Assembly (NCBI GenBank): GCA_028291365.1
Contig: JAQGIE010000167.1
Span: 1-64,000, forward strand
Reading direction: 5' to 3'
From: Rhodospirillales bacterium
GTDB lineage: Bacteria > Pseudomonadota > Alphaproteobacteria > BOG-932 > Roseiterribacteraceae
DNA length: 64,000 bases
Under the pieces are notes generated by a model. The model was not told the origin of the DNA and made no database searches. It saw nothing but the letters and a program-made list of their open reading frames with translations. Positions 47,590 to 57,103 of the stretch are shown here, one piece after another; positions within the stretch are counted from its first letter, which is position 1; every line of letters begins with the position of its first letter. The position numbers were made by a program, and so were the translations under genes.

Positions 47590-47615
47590 AGGGTTCTCCC
47601 CTCGGGTTTCCTGCC

Positions 47616-48179
47616 CTATCCGCGCGGCGCGTGCTTGGCCAGAATTCGCTGCAGCGTGCGGCGGTGCATCTTCAGGCGGCGCGCCGTCTCGGAGACGTTG
47701 CGGCCGCATTGTTCGAAAACGCGCTGGATGTGTTCCCACCGGACCCGATCGGCCGGCATCGGATCCGACGGCGGCGGCGGCAGCGCGCTGTCCAGACCGA
47801 CATGCATCAGCGCCGCTTCGACCGCGTCGGCGTCGGCCGGCTTGGACAGATAATCGACCGCGCCCGCCTTCACCGCCGCGACCGCGGTCGCGATGTTGCC
47901 GTAGGCGGTCAGCATGACGATGCGGCAGTCGGGGCGCGTCTCCCGCAGCACCGCCACGATGTCGAGCCCGCTGCCGTCGGCGAGGCGCAGATCCAGCACC
48001 GCGTAGGTCGGGCGGATTTCGCGCGCCAGGGTCTGGGCGTCGTTAAGATTGCCGGCGGTGGTGACGTCGAAGCCGCGCTTCTCCATCGCGCGCGCCAGGC
48101 GCTCGCGGAAAGGCTCGTCGTCATCGACCAGCAAAAGGGTTCGGGGCGCGTCGGTGCGCGGAAGGTTCGTTGTTTCCAT
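47616..48179 (-). CDS. regA: Response regulator, RegA/PrrA/ActR type
   Basis: TLLLVDDDEPFRERLARAMEKRGFDV...LDLRLADGSGLDIV...MLTAYGNIATAV; C-terminal Fis-type HTH NVSETARRLKMHRRTLQRILAKHAPR. Confidence 0.93.
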   Translation of the reverse strand: METTNLPRTDAPRTLLLVDDDEPFRERLARAMEKRGFDVTTAGNLNDAQTLAREIRPTYAVLDLRLADGSGLDIVAVLRETRPDCRIVMLTAYGNIATAVAAVKAGAVDYLSKPADADAVEAALMHVGLDSALPPPPSDPMPADRVRWEHIQRVFEQCGRNVSETARRLKMHRRTLQRILAKHAPRG

Positions 48180-48182
48180 GTC

Positions 48183-49463
48183 TCAGGTCGTCAGCGGCTT
48201 CATTCGGTCGTTGCGCCAGTAGATCGTAACCGCGGCGCCGCCGGCCTTGTCGTTTTCGAAGGTCAGCGCAGCCCCGGTCCGTTCGAGCAGGGTCTGCGCG
48301 ATAAATATGCCCAGGCCGAGATGCTCATCGGTGTCTTGGCGCTGCGATAGATAGGGCTCTCCAAGCCGCGAGAGAAGCCCCGGCGGGAATCCAGGCCCAT
48401 CATCGCGGACCCGGATCTTCAATCCGTCCTGGTTCCGCTGGGCCGTGACCACGACGCGGCTGCGGGCAAAGGACATCGCGTTCTGAACCAGATTGCCCAG
48501 CCCGTGCACCAGCTCGGGGGCCCGTTTCATCACCGGCATCGGGCCGAACGCCTCGATTTGATAGGCGATCAGGCGGGTCCGGTAGGGGCCGGCGATGGCT
48601 TCGAGCAGGGCCGGGACAGCCATCGATTCGAACGGATCGCCGCCCGCGCTCTCGGGCCGCCGGGCCAGTTCGGCCAGGATTTCGCGGCACCGGTCGCTTT
48701 GGCTCTGCAGCAGTTCGACGTCCGGGAGATAGGGGCTGTCGGCGGGCAATTCCTTGCGCAGCTCCTTCGCCACCACCGCGATGGTGGCCAGGGGCGTGCC
48801 CAGCTCGTGCGCGGCGGCGGCGGCCAGCGCGCCGAGCGACGAGATCCGCTGCTCGCGGCCCAGCGCCATCTGCGTCTCGACCAGCGCGTCGGAAATGCGC
48901 CGCGCTTCGTCGGCGACCGAGAAATTGTAGATGGCGATGAAACCCGCCGCGAGCCACAGCGCCGCCCATACGCCAGTGCGATAGAGCGGGGGAAAGTCGG
49001 GCATCGGATCGCCGGCCCAGGGCAGCGGCAGATGCCAGATCGTCAGCACCCCGAGGCAGAGCATGCCGAGCAGGGCCAGCGCGGTGACATGGCTGCGGCC
49101 CAGCACGCCGGCCGCGACCGTCATCGGCCCCAGCAACAGCACCGCGAACGGATTCTCGATGCCGCCGGTGAGATAGAGCAACCCGGCAAGCTGCAGCGTG
49201 TCATAGGCGAGATAGGCGGCGGTCGAACGTTCCGACAGGGTGCGCCGCTGCGGTCGGAGCGTGGCATGGATATTGACCGCAACCGACGCCGCGATCAGCG
49301 CCAGCGCCGGCCATAGCGGCAGGTCGAAGCCGAAGCCGAAATACACGACCAGCACGGCGACGAGCTGGCCGCCCACGACCAGCCAGCGCATCGAGGTCAG
49401 CGTCCGCAAGGTGACGCGGCCCGGCACCATGGGCGCCATCGTGTCGATCGGTGGAAGCATCAT
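48183..49463 (-). CDS. regB: Sensor histidine kinase, RegB/PrrB/ActS type
   Basis: GGIENPF quinone-binding heptapeptide, ALAAAAAHELGTPLATIAV H-box, DRCREILAEL redox-Cys region. Confidence 0.93.
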   Translation of the reverse strand: MMLPPIDTMAPMVPGRVTLRTLTSMRWLVVGGQLVAVLVVYFGFGFDLPLWPALALIAASVAVNIHATLRPQRRTLSERSTAAYLAYDTLQLAGLLYLTGGIENPFAVLLLGPMTVAAGVLGRSHVTALALLGMLCLGVLTIWHLPLPWAGDPMPDFPPLYRTGVWAALWLAAGFIAIYNFSVADEARRISDALVETQMALGREQRISSLGALAAAAAHELGTPLATIAVVAKELRKELPADSPYLPDVELLQSQSDRCREILAELARRPESAGGDPFESMAVPALLEAIAGPYRTRLIAYQIEAFGPMPVMKRAPELVHGLGNLVQNAMSFARSRVVVTAQRNQDGLKIRVRDDGPGFPPGLLSRLGEPYLSQRQDTDEHLGLGIFIAQTLLERTGAALTFENDKAGGAAVTIYWRNDRMKPLTT

Positions 49464-49520
49464 GGCGCGACGCTACTCGTCCGGCGCCGCCGCTGGAACC
49501 GTTTGGCTTGGCTTTGGCGC

Positions 49521-52109
49521 CTAGCTTTTGGAATGGGCGTTGATCCAACCGGCAACGGCCGGCACCAGCCGTTCGCAGCGATCGGCGCGAAGCTCGATAT
49601 CTTCGGCGGCGCGCTCAAATTCGGGACGCTCGTCGGGTGCCGCGTTCTTCTGCGCGAAGTCGCGCAACGAAGCGGCACGATCCCGTTCGCCGAACCGGCG
49701 AGCGATTCCCGGCGCCCACGACCAGCGGCGGCGCGTATCGCTGCCGAGGGCTGGATTGCCGACATTGGCGAGGCTGAACGCCCAGGCAAGCTGCACCTGG
49801 TCGCCCTGTTCGGCGATGCGGCCGACGATGCGGCGGCGCAAACCCAGCGGCACCGCGTCGGTCAGGGTTGCGTCGAGCAGCTTGCGCGCCAGCGCCGGGT
49901 CTTCGACCGACGAGAGCGCGTCGAACAGGAGCTGCGCGTCGAGGAAACTCGGCGCGGTGCGCGCGCTGTTGAACAGGCGGTCGAACGTCGCCGCATCGGC
50001 GCTGCGTGCAACCGTGTCGAGAATGACGGTCGCGAGCGAGCCCAGCTTGGCTGGATCGCCGCCCGCCTGTTCGTAGCGGCGGCGGGCTTCGGCGCGCACG
50101 CCGGGATCGCCCAGTCGTGACAACGACGCGATCAGCGTCTCGCGCGCCAACGCATCGCGCGGCTGCTCCCCCGCCCGCGCGTCCCACCCGACCAGGGCCA
50201 GTCCCGGCCGCAGCTGCGCGGTCGCCCAGCCGCGCAGCTGGCTGCGTTCGGGCCGGCCGCGCGATGCATTGTCGAGTTCGATCATCACATCGGCGACCGA
50301 ACCCCACACCGACGGCTCGCGCTCGGCGCCGAGATGCGAAACGAGATCGAGCCATTGATCGACCGGCGCACGGGCCGCGTTCGCCAACGCCCAGCTGTCG
50401 TCGAGCAGCACGATCCGATCCACCGTCGCGGCCTGGCCGAACGCGTCGGCGATGGCGCGAGTCAGCGCCGGCGCATAGGTGGTGCGGTACCAGCCGGTGC
50501 CGCCATGGTTGATGCGCGCCGGCGTGCAGCCGGCGAGCTTGGCGCGCAGCATCGGTTCGGCGAGCACGATCGAGGCGCGGGCACGCCCGTCGATCGAGGC
50601 CATCGTCACCGGTACGTCCCAGGCGAGCGGATCGAGCCTGGTGCTTGGCGAAGCGGCGAAACGCTCCTGCTTCAACGTGACTTCGTCGCGCCCACCCGCA
50701 CATCGATCGACCGTGACCAGCGGCACGCCGGATTGGCGCGTGAAGCTGTCGGCGACCGCGCGCACGTCGTGCTTCGACGCGGCCGACAAGGCGTCCCACA
50801 GATCGCTGGTGACCGTGTTCCCGTAGGCGTGCTTCTGCATGTAGGCGCGGATGCCGGCGCGGAACGTCTCCGGCGTCAGCCAACCTTCGAGCATGCGGAT
50901 GACGGCGGCGCCCTTCTGGTAGGTGATGTCGTCGAACGCGGCGCCGATTTCGGCGACGGTACGGATCGGCTGCACGATCGGATGGGTCGAGCGGCGGGAA
51001 TCCTGCTGCATGACCCGGTCGCGCGACTGCGCCTGTGCGCCTTCAGCCTTCCATTCCGGGTGCAGCGCCTGCGCTGCCGCGCCCGACGCCCAGGTCGCGA
51101 AACCTTCGTTCAGCCATAGATCGTCCCACCAGCGCATGGTGACGAGATCGCCGAACCACATATGCGCGACTTCGTGCGCGACCACCGACCAGACTTGCTG
51201 CTTGCGCTGCTGCGAGGCGCCGTCATCGATCAGCAGATAGGCGTCGGAAAAACGGATCGCGCCCCAATTCTCCATCGCGCCGCGCGCGGTCGGCGTCGCC
51301 ACCATGTCGAGTTTGGGCAGCGGATAGGGCAGCGCGAAATAGTCGCCGAACCAGTTCAGCACCTCGATCGTCGCATCGAGCGCGTACTGCGCGCGGTGGT
51401 TCGCGCCGCGCGGCGTCCAGATCGCGACCTTGGTCGCGCCCGCCTGGCCCTCGATAGATTCGTAGTCGCCGACCGCGAGAAACAGCAGATACGTCGACAT
51501 GCGCGGCGTGGTGGCGAAGCTCACGCGCTTGCGCCCGTCCTCGGGCGCGCCGGTGCTTTCGACCGGCATGTTGCTGATCGCGACCTCGTCCTGCGGCACG
51601 ATCGCGGTGACGTTGAACACCGCCTTGAACCCGGGCTCGTCAAAGCACGGCACCATGCGGCGGGCGCCGGCCGATTCGAATTGCGTTGCCAGCACACGCT
51701 TCTTGCTGCCGTCGGGCGACAGCGCGGTCGAGGCGAACAGCCCATAGGCGTTGGTGGCGATCTGGCCATGATAGGCGAGCTTGGCGACGTGCTTGCCGAG
51801 CGTGATCGGCCCGAGCGGTTTCAGCGTCGCGGTCTCGGATTGCGCGTCGATTGCGACGCTGGCGGCGACACCGTCGATCTCCGCCGCGTCGATGACGAGG
51901 TCCGTGGCGTTCAGCACCAGCGTCGTCGTCTCTTTGGTGGTCTCGAACAGGATCTCGACCTTGCCCTGGAACACCGGGCTGGCCGGGTCCGGTGCGATCT
52001 CCACCCGGTATTCGCTGGGCCGCACATAGTCGGCCAGGCGCGAATCCGGCGCCGCCTGCGCGGCTGTGGTGATAACAACGAGCAACAGCAACAAAGCGCG
52101 CAACATCAT
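49521..52109 (-). CDS. M1 family metallopeptidase (copy 2)
   Basis: GAMENWGAI, VAHEVAHMWFGDLVTMRWWDDLWLNEGFATW; signal peptide from MMLRALLLLLVVITTAAQA. Confidence 0.93.
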   Translation of the reverse strand: MMLRALLLLLVVITTAAQAAPDSRLADYVRPSEYRVEIAPDPASPVFQGKVEILFETTKETTTLVLNATDLVIDAAEIDGVAASVAIDAQSETATLKPLGPITLGKHVAKLAYHGQIATNAYGLFASTALSPDGSKKRVLATQFESAGARRMVPCFDEPGFKAVFNVTAIVPQDEVAISNMPVESTGAPEDGRKRVSFATTPRMSTYLLFLAVGDYESIEGQAGATKVAIWTPRGANHRAQYALDATIEVLNWFGDYFALPYPLPKLDMVATPTARGAMENWGAIRFSDAYLLIDDGASQQRKQQVWSVVAHEVAHMWFGDLVTMRWWDDLWLNEGFATWASGAAAQALHPEWKAEGAQAQSRDRVMQQDSRRSTHPIVQPIRTVAEIGAAFDDITYQKGAAVIRMLEGWLTPETFRAGIRAYMQKHAYGNTVTSDLWDALSAASKHDVRAVADSFTRQSGVPLVTVDRCAGGRDEVTLKQERFAASPSTRLDPLAWDVPVTMASIDGRARASIVLAEPMLRAKLAGCTPARINHGGTGWYRTTYAPALTRAIADAFGQAATVDRIVLLDDSWALANAARAPVDQWLDLVSHLGAEREPSVWGSVADVMIELDNASRGRPERSQLRGWATAQLRPGLALVGWDARAGEQPRDALARETLIASLSRLGDPGVRAEARRRYEQAGGDPAKLGSLATVILDTVARSADAATFDRLFNSARTAPSFLDAQLLFDALSSVEDPALARKLLDATLTDAVPLGLRRRIVGRIAEQGDQVQLAWAFSLANVGNPALGSDTRRRWSWAPGIARRFGERDRAASLRDFAQKNAAPDERPEFERAAEDIELRADRCERLVPAVAGWINAHSKS

Positions 52110-52119
52110 CAAAAGCCCC

Positions 52120-54702
52120 TTACGGATGGACGGCGACCCATCGTTCGACGTTCGCCGCGAGCCTGTTCTTCTTGTCAGCACGGAAGTTGATTTCTTCGGT
52201 GACGCGTTGCACCGGCTGCCGTGCGTCGGCCGGAATGCGCGTTTCAGTGAAGTCGCGCAGATCTTCGGCGCGCCTCGCGTCGGACGAACCGGCCACGATC
52301 GACGCGGCGAATTCCCAGCGCGCCGTCGCATCGAGCGGTTCGACAAGCTTGTCGTAATACGCCTGCGCGAAGCGCCACGCCAAGGCCGCGTGTTCGCCCG
52401 CCTGCGCCACCTGCACCACGACCACCGAACGCGTCGTCGGGGGCACCCAGTCGGCCAGCGCCAGGTCGAGCACGCGCTGCGCCAATTGCGGATTGCGCGT
52501 GCCGGCCAGCGCGGTGAGGTACACCAGTTGCCGCCCGTGATCCTGTTCGGCCTGCGCCTTGGCCAGCAGCGCATCGAACTCGCCCGCGTCGGCGCCCCGT
52601 CCGGTCGCGCGCAGCACCGCGCCACGGATCGAGCCGGGCAAATTGGCGCCTTGTTCGTTCCAGGCGTGGAAACGGCGCTTGGCTTCTTCAATCGTGGGCG
52701 CGTCGTCGAGCGAGGACAGCGCGTCGATCAGCACTTCGCGCAGCAGCGAGTCGGTGGTGGGTTCGTTGGCTTTCGCGCGCCAGCCGATGCGTTCCAGCGC
52801 CGGACCGAGCCTGCCGCGCGCGAAGCTGCGCAGCGCTGTGCGGCCCGGCGTGCCGCGCAGCCAGCCGTCGATCTCCAGCAGCGTCTCCGAGACTTGCTGC
52901 CACACGGCAAGCGGCGCGTCCGCTTTCAGCGCGGCGACCAAAGCCAGATAGGCGTCGGCTTGCAGCTTGCCGGTTTCAACCAGCGCCCAGCTGTCATCGA
53001 GCAACGTCACCTGATCGCCCGCGGCGAGTTCGGCGAAACGCTGCGTCAGCGCCGCGCGCGTTTCCTCACTGTAAGCGACGCGGGCCCAGGCAATGCCGCC
53101 GGCATTGACCACGACCGGAGCGCAGCCGGGCAGCTCGACTTCTTCGCGCGTCTTGCGCAGCAACGTGCGCACCGGCACACCGCCGAGCGGCTGCAAGGTC
53201 AGCGGAATCGACCAGGTCTGCGGCCTGGCGTTGGCATCGCCGGCACTGAAGCGGGACTGCGCCAGCACCAGCCTGGTGCGGCCGGCATCGCAGCTCGCGG
53301 TCGCTTCGACCTGCGGCAAGCCGGGTTGAGTCGTGAAGCTCGCCGCGACTTCGCGCACCGGCAGTTTGGTCGCACGCTCCAGCGCCGCCCACAAATCGTC
53401 GGTGGTGGCGACGCCATAGGCATGCTCGCGCATCCAGCTCTGCATGCCGACGCGCAACGGATCGGCGCCCAGCCAGGCTTCGAGCATGCGGACCATCGCC
53501 TGGCCCTTGCGATAGGTGATGTCGTCGAAGGCGGCGTTGGCTTCGTTGGCGCTGTCGACTTTCTGCACCACGGGATGCGCGCCGCGGCGCGAGTCCTGGC
53601 GCATCGCCGCTTCGCGTTCGCGTCGCGTCTGCAACCAGATCTGCCAGGACGGCAGCAGCGCGTCGACTGCATGGTTCTCCATCCACGACGCGAACCCTTC
53701 GTTCAGCCATAGATCGTCCCACCAGCTCATGGTGACGAGATTGCCGAACCATTGATGTGCCATCTCGTGCGCGACGGTGACGGCGATACCCTGGCGGCGC
53801 GCTTCCGAGTCGACCGCCGGATCGAACATCAGCCAGCGTTCGAAAAACAGCAGCGCGCCCCAATTCTCCATCGCACCGAAACCGCCCGACGCCGGCACGG
53901 CGAACAGATCCAGCTTGGGCAGCGGGTACCGTTGCGCGAAATAACTTTCGTAAAAGGGCAGCAGCCGGGCCGCGAGATCGATCGCGAACTTGCCTTTGGC
54001 CGCTTCGCCTTCGGTCGCCACCACGCGCAGCGTGCGGCCGTCGACGCGTTGGGACAGGGTTTCGAACTCGCCGACCGCGAGAAACAACAGATAGCTCGAC
54101 ATCAAAGGCGTCGGCGCGAACTCGAACCGGACGCGTCCGTCGGGCAGCTCGGCGCGCCGCGTCCGCTCCATGTTCGAAATAGCGAGCTGCTTCTTGGGTG
54201 CCGTCACCGTGACGTGAAAGCGCGCCTTGTACGCAGGCTCGTCGAAACAGGGCAGCATGCGGCGCGCATCGGTCGCTTCGAACTGCGTCGCCAGCATGCG
54301 TTTCTTGCCGCCTTGCTTGACCGGATAGTCGACCGCGAACAGGCCTGCCGGCTGTTGCTTGATGGTGCCCTGATACGCGATCTCGATTCGGTGCGGACCG
54401 CGCGCGAGTTTCTTGGGCGGCGTGAGCGTCAGCGTCTCGGCACCCTCGTCGAGCGACGCGGTGGCCTTGGCGCCGTCGATGGTGGCGCGCTGGATGGTGA
54501 GATCGGCGGCGTTGAGCACGATCCGGTCGAGCTGCCTGGTCGCCTGCACCTGCAACGTGACGGTGCCGCGGAATTTGAGCGCATCGGCATCGGGCTCGAT
54601 CGCGACGCGTATTTCGGTCGGCGCGACACCGCCGGGCAGCCGTGCCTCGGCATACGCGGCAGGCGATGCCAGCAGCAGGACCAGCGCTGCCGCGCGCTTC
54701 AT
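52120..54702 (-). CDS. M1 family metallopeptidase (copy 1)
   Basis: GAMENWGALLFF, VAHEMAHQWFGNLVTMSWWDDLWLNEGFASW; signal peptide from MKRAAALVLLLASPAAYA. Confidence 0.93.
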   Translation of the reverse strand: MKRAAALVLLLASPAAYAEARLPGGVAPTEIRVAIEPDADALKFRGTVTLQVQATRQLDRIVLNAADLTIQRATIDGAKATASLDEGAETLTLTPPKKLARGPHRIEIAYQGTIKQQPAGLFAVDYPVKQGGKKRMLATQFEATDARRMLPCFDEPAYKARFHVTVTAPKKQLAISNMERTRRAELPDGRVRFEFAPTPLMSSYLLFLAVGEFETLSQRVDGRTLRVVATEGEAAKGKFAIDLAARLLPFYESYFAQRYPLPKLDLFAVPASGGFGAMENWGALLFFERWLMFDPAVDSEARRQGIAVTVAHEMAHQWFGNLVTMSWWDDLWLNEGFASWMENHAVDALLPSWQIWLQTRREREAAMRQDSRRGAHPVVQKVDSANEANAAFDDITYRKGQAMVRMLEAWLGADPLRVGMQSWMREHAYGVATTDDLWAALERATKLPVREVAASFTTQPGLPQVEATASCDAGRTRLVLAQSRFSAGDANARPQTWSIPLTLQPLGGVPVRTLLRKTREEVELPGCAPVVVNAGGIAWARVAYSEETRAALTQRFAELAAGDQVTLLDDSWALVETGKLQADAYLALVAALKADAPLAVWQQVSETLLEIDGWLRGTPGRTALRSFARGRLGPALERIGWRAKANEPTTDSLLREVLIDALSSLDDAPTIEEAKRRFHAWNEQGANLPGSIRGAVLRATGRGADAGEFDALLAKAQAEQDHGRQLVYLTALAGTRNPQLAQRVLDLALADWVPPTTRSVVVVQVAQAGEHAALAWRFAQAYYDKLVEPLDATARWEFAASIVAGSSDARRAEDLRDFTETRIPADARQPVQRVTEEINFRADKKNRLAANVERWVAVHP

Positions 54703-55481
54703 TCCAGCAGCGACGCCGCGGCACGTAGCGCCCCGATGGCGCGTGCGCCCATCCGGCCGGTGCGGGCTTCGCCGCCGGCATACGGGAAGGCGTCGCGGCA
54801 ATGATCGACCGAGCGCGGATCGAGCTTGGCGAGCGCGCCTGCGGCAGCCCGCGCGCCGCCGCCGTCGAGCAGCACCGGCGTGCCCGCCATGCGCGCGGCG
54901 AGAATGGCGCCGGCGACGGCCGCGAGGTCGGGGCCGCCGCGCGCGCCGAGCGCCGGCATCGGATCGGCGCCGCCGGCAATCGCGGTTTCGAGTACGCGCG
55001 ACGCGTCTTCGGCGCCGTCGCCGATCGCCGACACGACCAGCAGGTCCAGCCCCGGCTCCACGGCGATCATGCCGTAGAGCATCGCGTGCGCGGTCGCTTC
55101 CGGCGTCAGCGCGTCGGCGACACGAATGTCGGGCGTCGGATCGTTGAGCGACATCTCATGCAGGCGCAGCTCGGCTTCAGCGGCGGCGCATTCCTCGACC
55201 CACGGACCTTCGCCGGCGATGGCGCGGCGAACCTCGGTGCGGAAATACGGCAGGTCGTCGCGCGCGAGTCCGTGCGCCGCCGCGAACAGCGCGATGCGCG
55301 GACGCGCCAGGCGCGGCTTCCTGCGCCGCTGCCACATCGCCAGCCACGCTACCAGCTCGCGCGCTTCTTCATCACCGACGCCGCGTGTCGCCAGCGCGGT
55401 CAGCGCGGCGCTTGCCGATTCGAGGTCGGGATCGGGCAGCGCGCCCGGGAGCGCGCGAAGTTCATCCAGTTCGGTACTCAT
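54699..55481 (-). CDS. Divergent CobT-like protein (nicotinate-nucleotide-dimethylbenzimidazole phosphoribosyltransferase family)
   Basis: SAIGDGAEDASRVLETAIAG...GARGGPDLAAVAGAILAARMAGTPVLLDGGGARAAAGAL resembles CobT GIGNTT / PVLLDGF regions; short (260 aa). Confidence 0.65.
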   Translation of the reverse strand: MSTELDELRALPGALPDPDLESASAALTALATRGVGDEEARELVAWLAMWQRRRKPRLARPRIALFAAAHGLARDDLPYFRTEVRRAIAGEGPWVEECAAAEAELRLHEMSLNDPTPDIRVADALTPEATAHAMLYGMIAVEPGLDLLVVSAIGDGAEDASRVLETAIAGGADPMPALGARGGPDLAAVAGAILAARMAGTPVLLDGGGARAAAGALAKLDPRSVDHCRDAFPYAGGEARTGRMGARAIGALRAAASLLE

Positions 55482-56392
55482 TCCGGATCCAACATGATCA
55501 AACGTGGCTGGAGATCCGCCAGGACGATTGCAGCCAGCGCCAGGACGATGACCAGCACGCTGGCGATATAAAGCGCGAACGCGCGACCGAGGTCGCTCGG
55601 CGTCACGCGCGCGCTGCCTTTGCCGCTCCAGCGCGGCGGGCCGCCCAGCGCGACCCGCAGCGCGCCCGCGAACGCGGCCAGGGTGGGACGGTCGCGCCCG
55701 GTACTTTTCCAGGCTTCGCGCAGCGCCCCGAAATGCGCTGTGCCCGGCACGAAGACCGAAGCCAGCACCAGAAACAAAGCCAGCGCGTGACCGGGCAGCG
55801 CTGCCAACAGCCGATGCGCAGCATGAGCAGCCGCCGCAAAAGGACGCTCGCCCGGGCGCGCGCCGCCGACCGCACGATCGAGCACGCGTGCTGCGACTGC
55901 GATCACGAAGCCGCCGAGACCGAGCACCAGATATGCAACGACGGGAAGCGCCAGCCCGCTTTCAAGCGCGCCCGCCGTCTGTTCGATCGCGGTCCGCATC
56001 GGCGCGTGTTCGGCAACCGTCTTGGTCTTGGCCAAGGCGCGACGCACCGCGACGAACGGACGGCGCAGCGCGAGGCCGCTGCTCAGCACCAGCAGCTCGA
56101 CGGCGAGGCCGCCCTGCCAACCATGCGTGAAGTGATGCAGTGCGACGCCGAGCGCGGCGGCGAACAGCAGCAGCAGCGCCGCGACCAACGCGCCGCGCAC
56201 CGCCAGCACGTGCGACGTGCGCGACGGGCGGTCGAGACGCCTGGTGAGAAACAGCGCCGGTCGCGCAAAAGTCTGCGCCAGTCCAGGCACGCGACCGGCA
56301 ATGGCGGGACTGCCGAACAGCAGGTCGAGCAGCAACGCCGCCAGCAGCATCGCGGGCGGCAGCCACGCAACGCCGTACGGCATCGGCCCCAT
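55478..56392 (-). CDS. Divergent CobD/CbiB-like membrane protein
   Basis: N-terminal LLAALLLDLLFGSP, ALRRPFVAVRRALAKTKTVAEH, multiple TM; ATGA overlap with the CobT-like gene. Confidence 0.6.
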   Translation of the reverse strand: MGPMPYGVAWLPPAMLLAALLLDLLFGSPAIAGRVPGLAQTFARPALFLTRRLDRPSRTSHVLAVRGALVAALLLLFAAALGVALHHFTHGWQGGLAVELLVLSSGLALRRPFVAVRRALAKTKTVAEHAPMRTAIEQTAGALESGLALPVVAYLVLGLGGFVIAVAARVLDRAVGGARPGERPFAAAAHAAHRLLAALPGHALALFLVLASVFVPGTAHFGALREAWKSTGRDRPTLAAFAGALRVALGGPPRWSGKGSARVTPSDLGRAFALYIASVLVIVLALAAIVLADLQPRLIMLDPE

Positions 56393-56406
56393 CGGATCGG
56401 GCAGGT

Positions 56407-56961
56407 TCAGCGTTTCGCCTCGAGCAACGGCAGCACGTGCCGGGCACGGCTTTCTTGCGCCCAGGTCAGCGCGTCCCGTCCGGTGAAGTCCTGCTTCTTG
56501 GTGTTGGCGCCGGCTTTGAGCAGCGCCGTCGCCGCTTCGGCATTGTCGGCGTGCGCCGCCGCCATCAACGGCGTCACGCCTTGATCGTTGGCGTCGTCGA
56601 CACGCGCGCTTTTGCTCAGCAACGCTTCGATGACGTCCTTGCCGCCTTTCTCGGCGGCGTGGAAGAGCGGCGTCTGCCCACTCTTGTCCTTGCGCGCGGG
56701 CGAGGCGCGATGTTCGAGCAGCAAGCGCACCAGCGCCACGTCGTTGCGCCGCGCGGCGAGGATCAGCGGTGTAACGCCTCTCTCGTCGGTCGAGTTGGGG
56801 TTGGAGCCGCCAAGCAGCAGTTTCTGCGCCCAGGCGAAGTCGCCTTGCTGAACGGCAGTCAGGATCGCGGGCGCATCGAATATGCCCTGCGCGTGGCTCG
56901 GGGCTGCCCCGCAAAAAGCGAGGAGCGCGACGAGAGCGAAGAAGGAGCGGTGGGTTTTCAC
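56407..56961 (-). CDS. Ankyrin repeat protein, secreted
   Basis: Signal peptide; repeats such as RGVTPLILAARRNDVALVRLLLEHRA, SGQTPLFHAAEKGGKDVIEALLSKSA, QGVTPLMAAAHADNAEAATALLKAGA. Confidence 0.93.
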   Translation of the reverse strand: MKTHRSFFALVALLAFCGAAPSHAQGIFDAPAILTAVQQGDFAWAQKLLLGGSNPNSTDERGVTPLILAARRNDVALVRLLLEHRASPARKDKSGQTPLFHAAEKGGKDVIEALLSKSARVDDANDQGVTPLMAAAHADNAEAATALLKAGANTKKQDFTGRDALTWAQESRARHVLPLLEAKR

Positions 56962-57103
56962 GGGCGGGAACGCTAGCCGAGCCGCACGCGCTCCGCTACC
57001 TGACGGCCAGCACTGAACCCGAAGCCGGTTCGAATGTGTTCATCACCGGGTAAGGTCCGGAGCCGGACCGTACGAGCCCGAGTCGGGGTCCATAGGAGAG
57101 TTG

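Noticed and set aside
53066-54979. 637-aa ORF overlapping the first M1 peptidase in another frame
   Set aside because: Frame-shifted shadow of the M1 gene, Arg/Ala-rich with no recognisable domain
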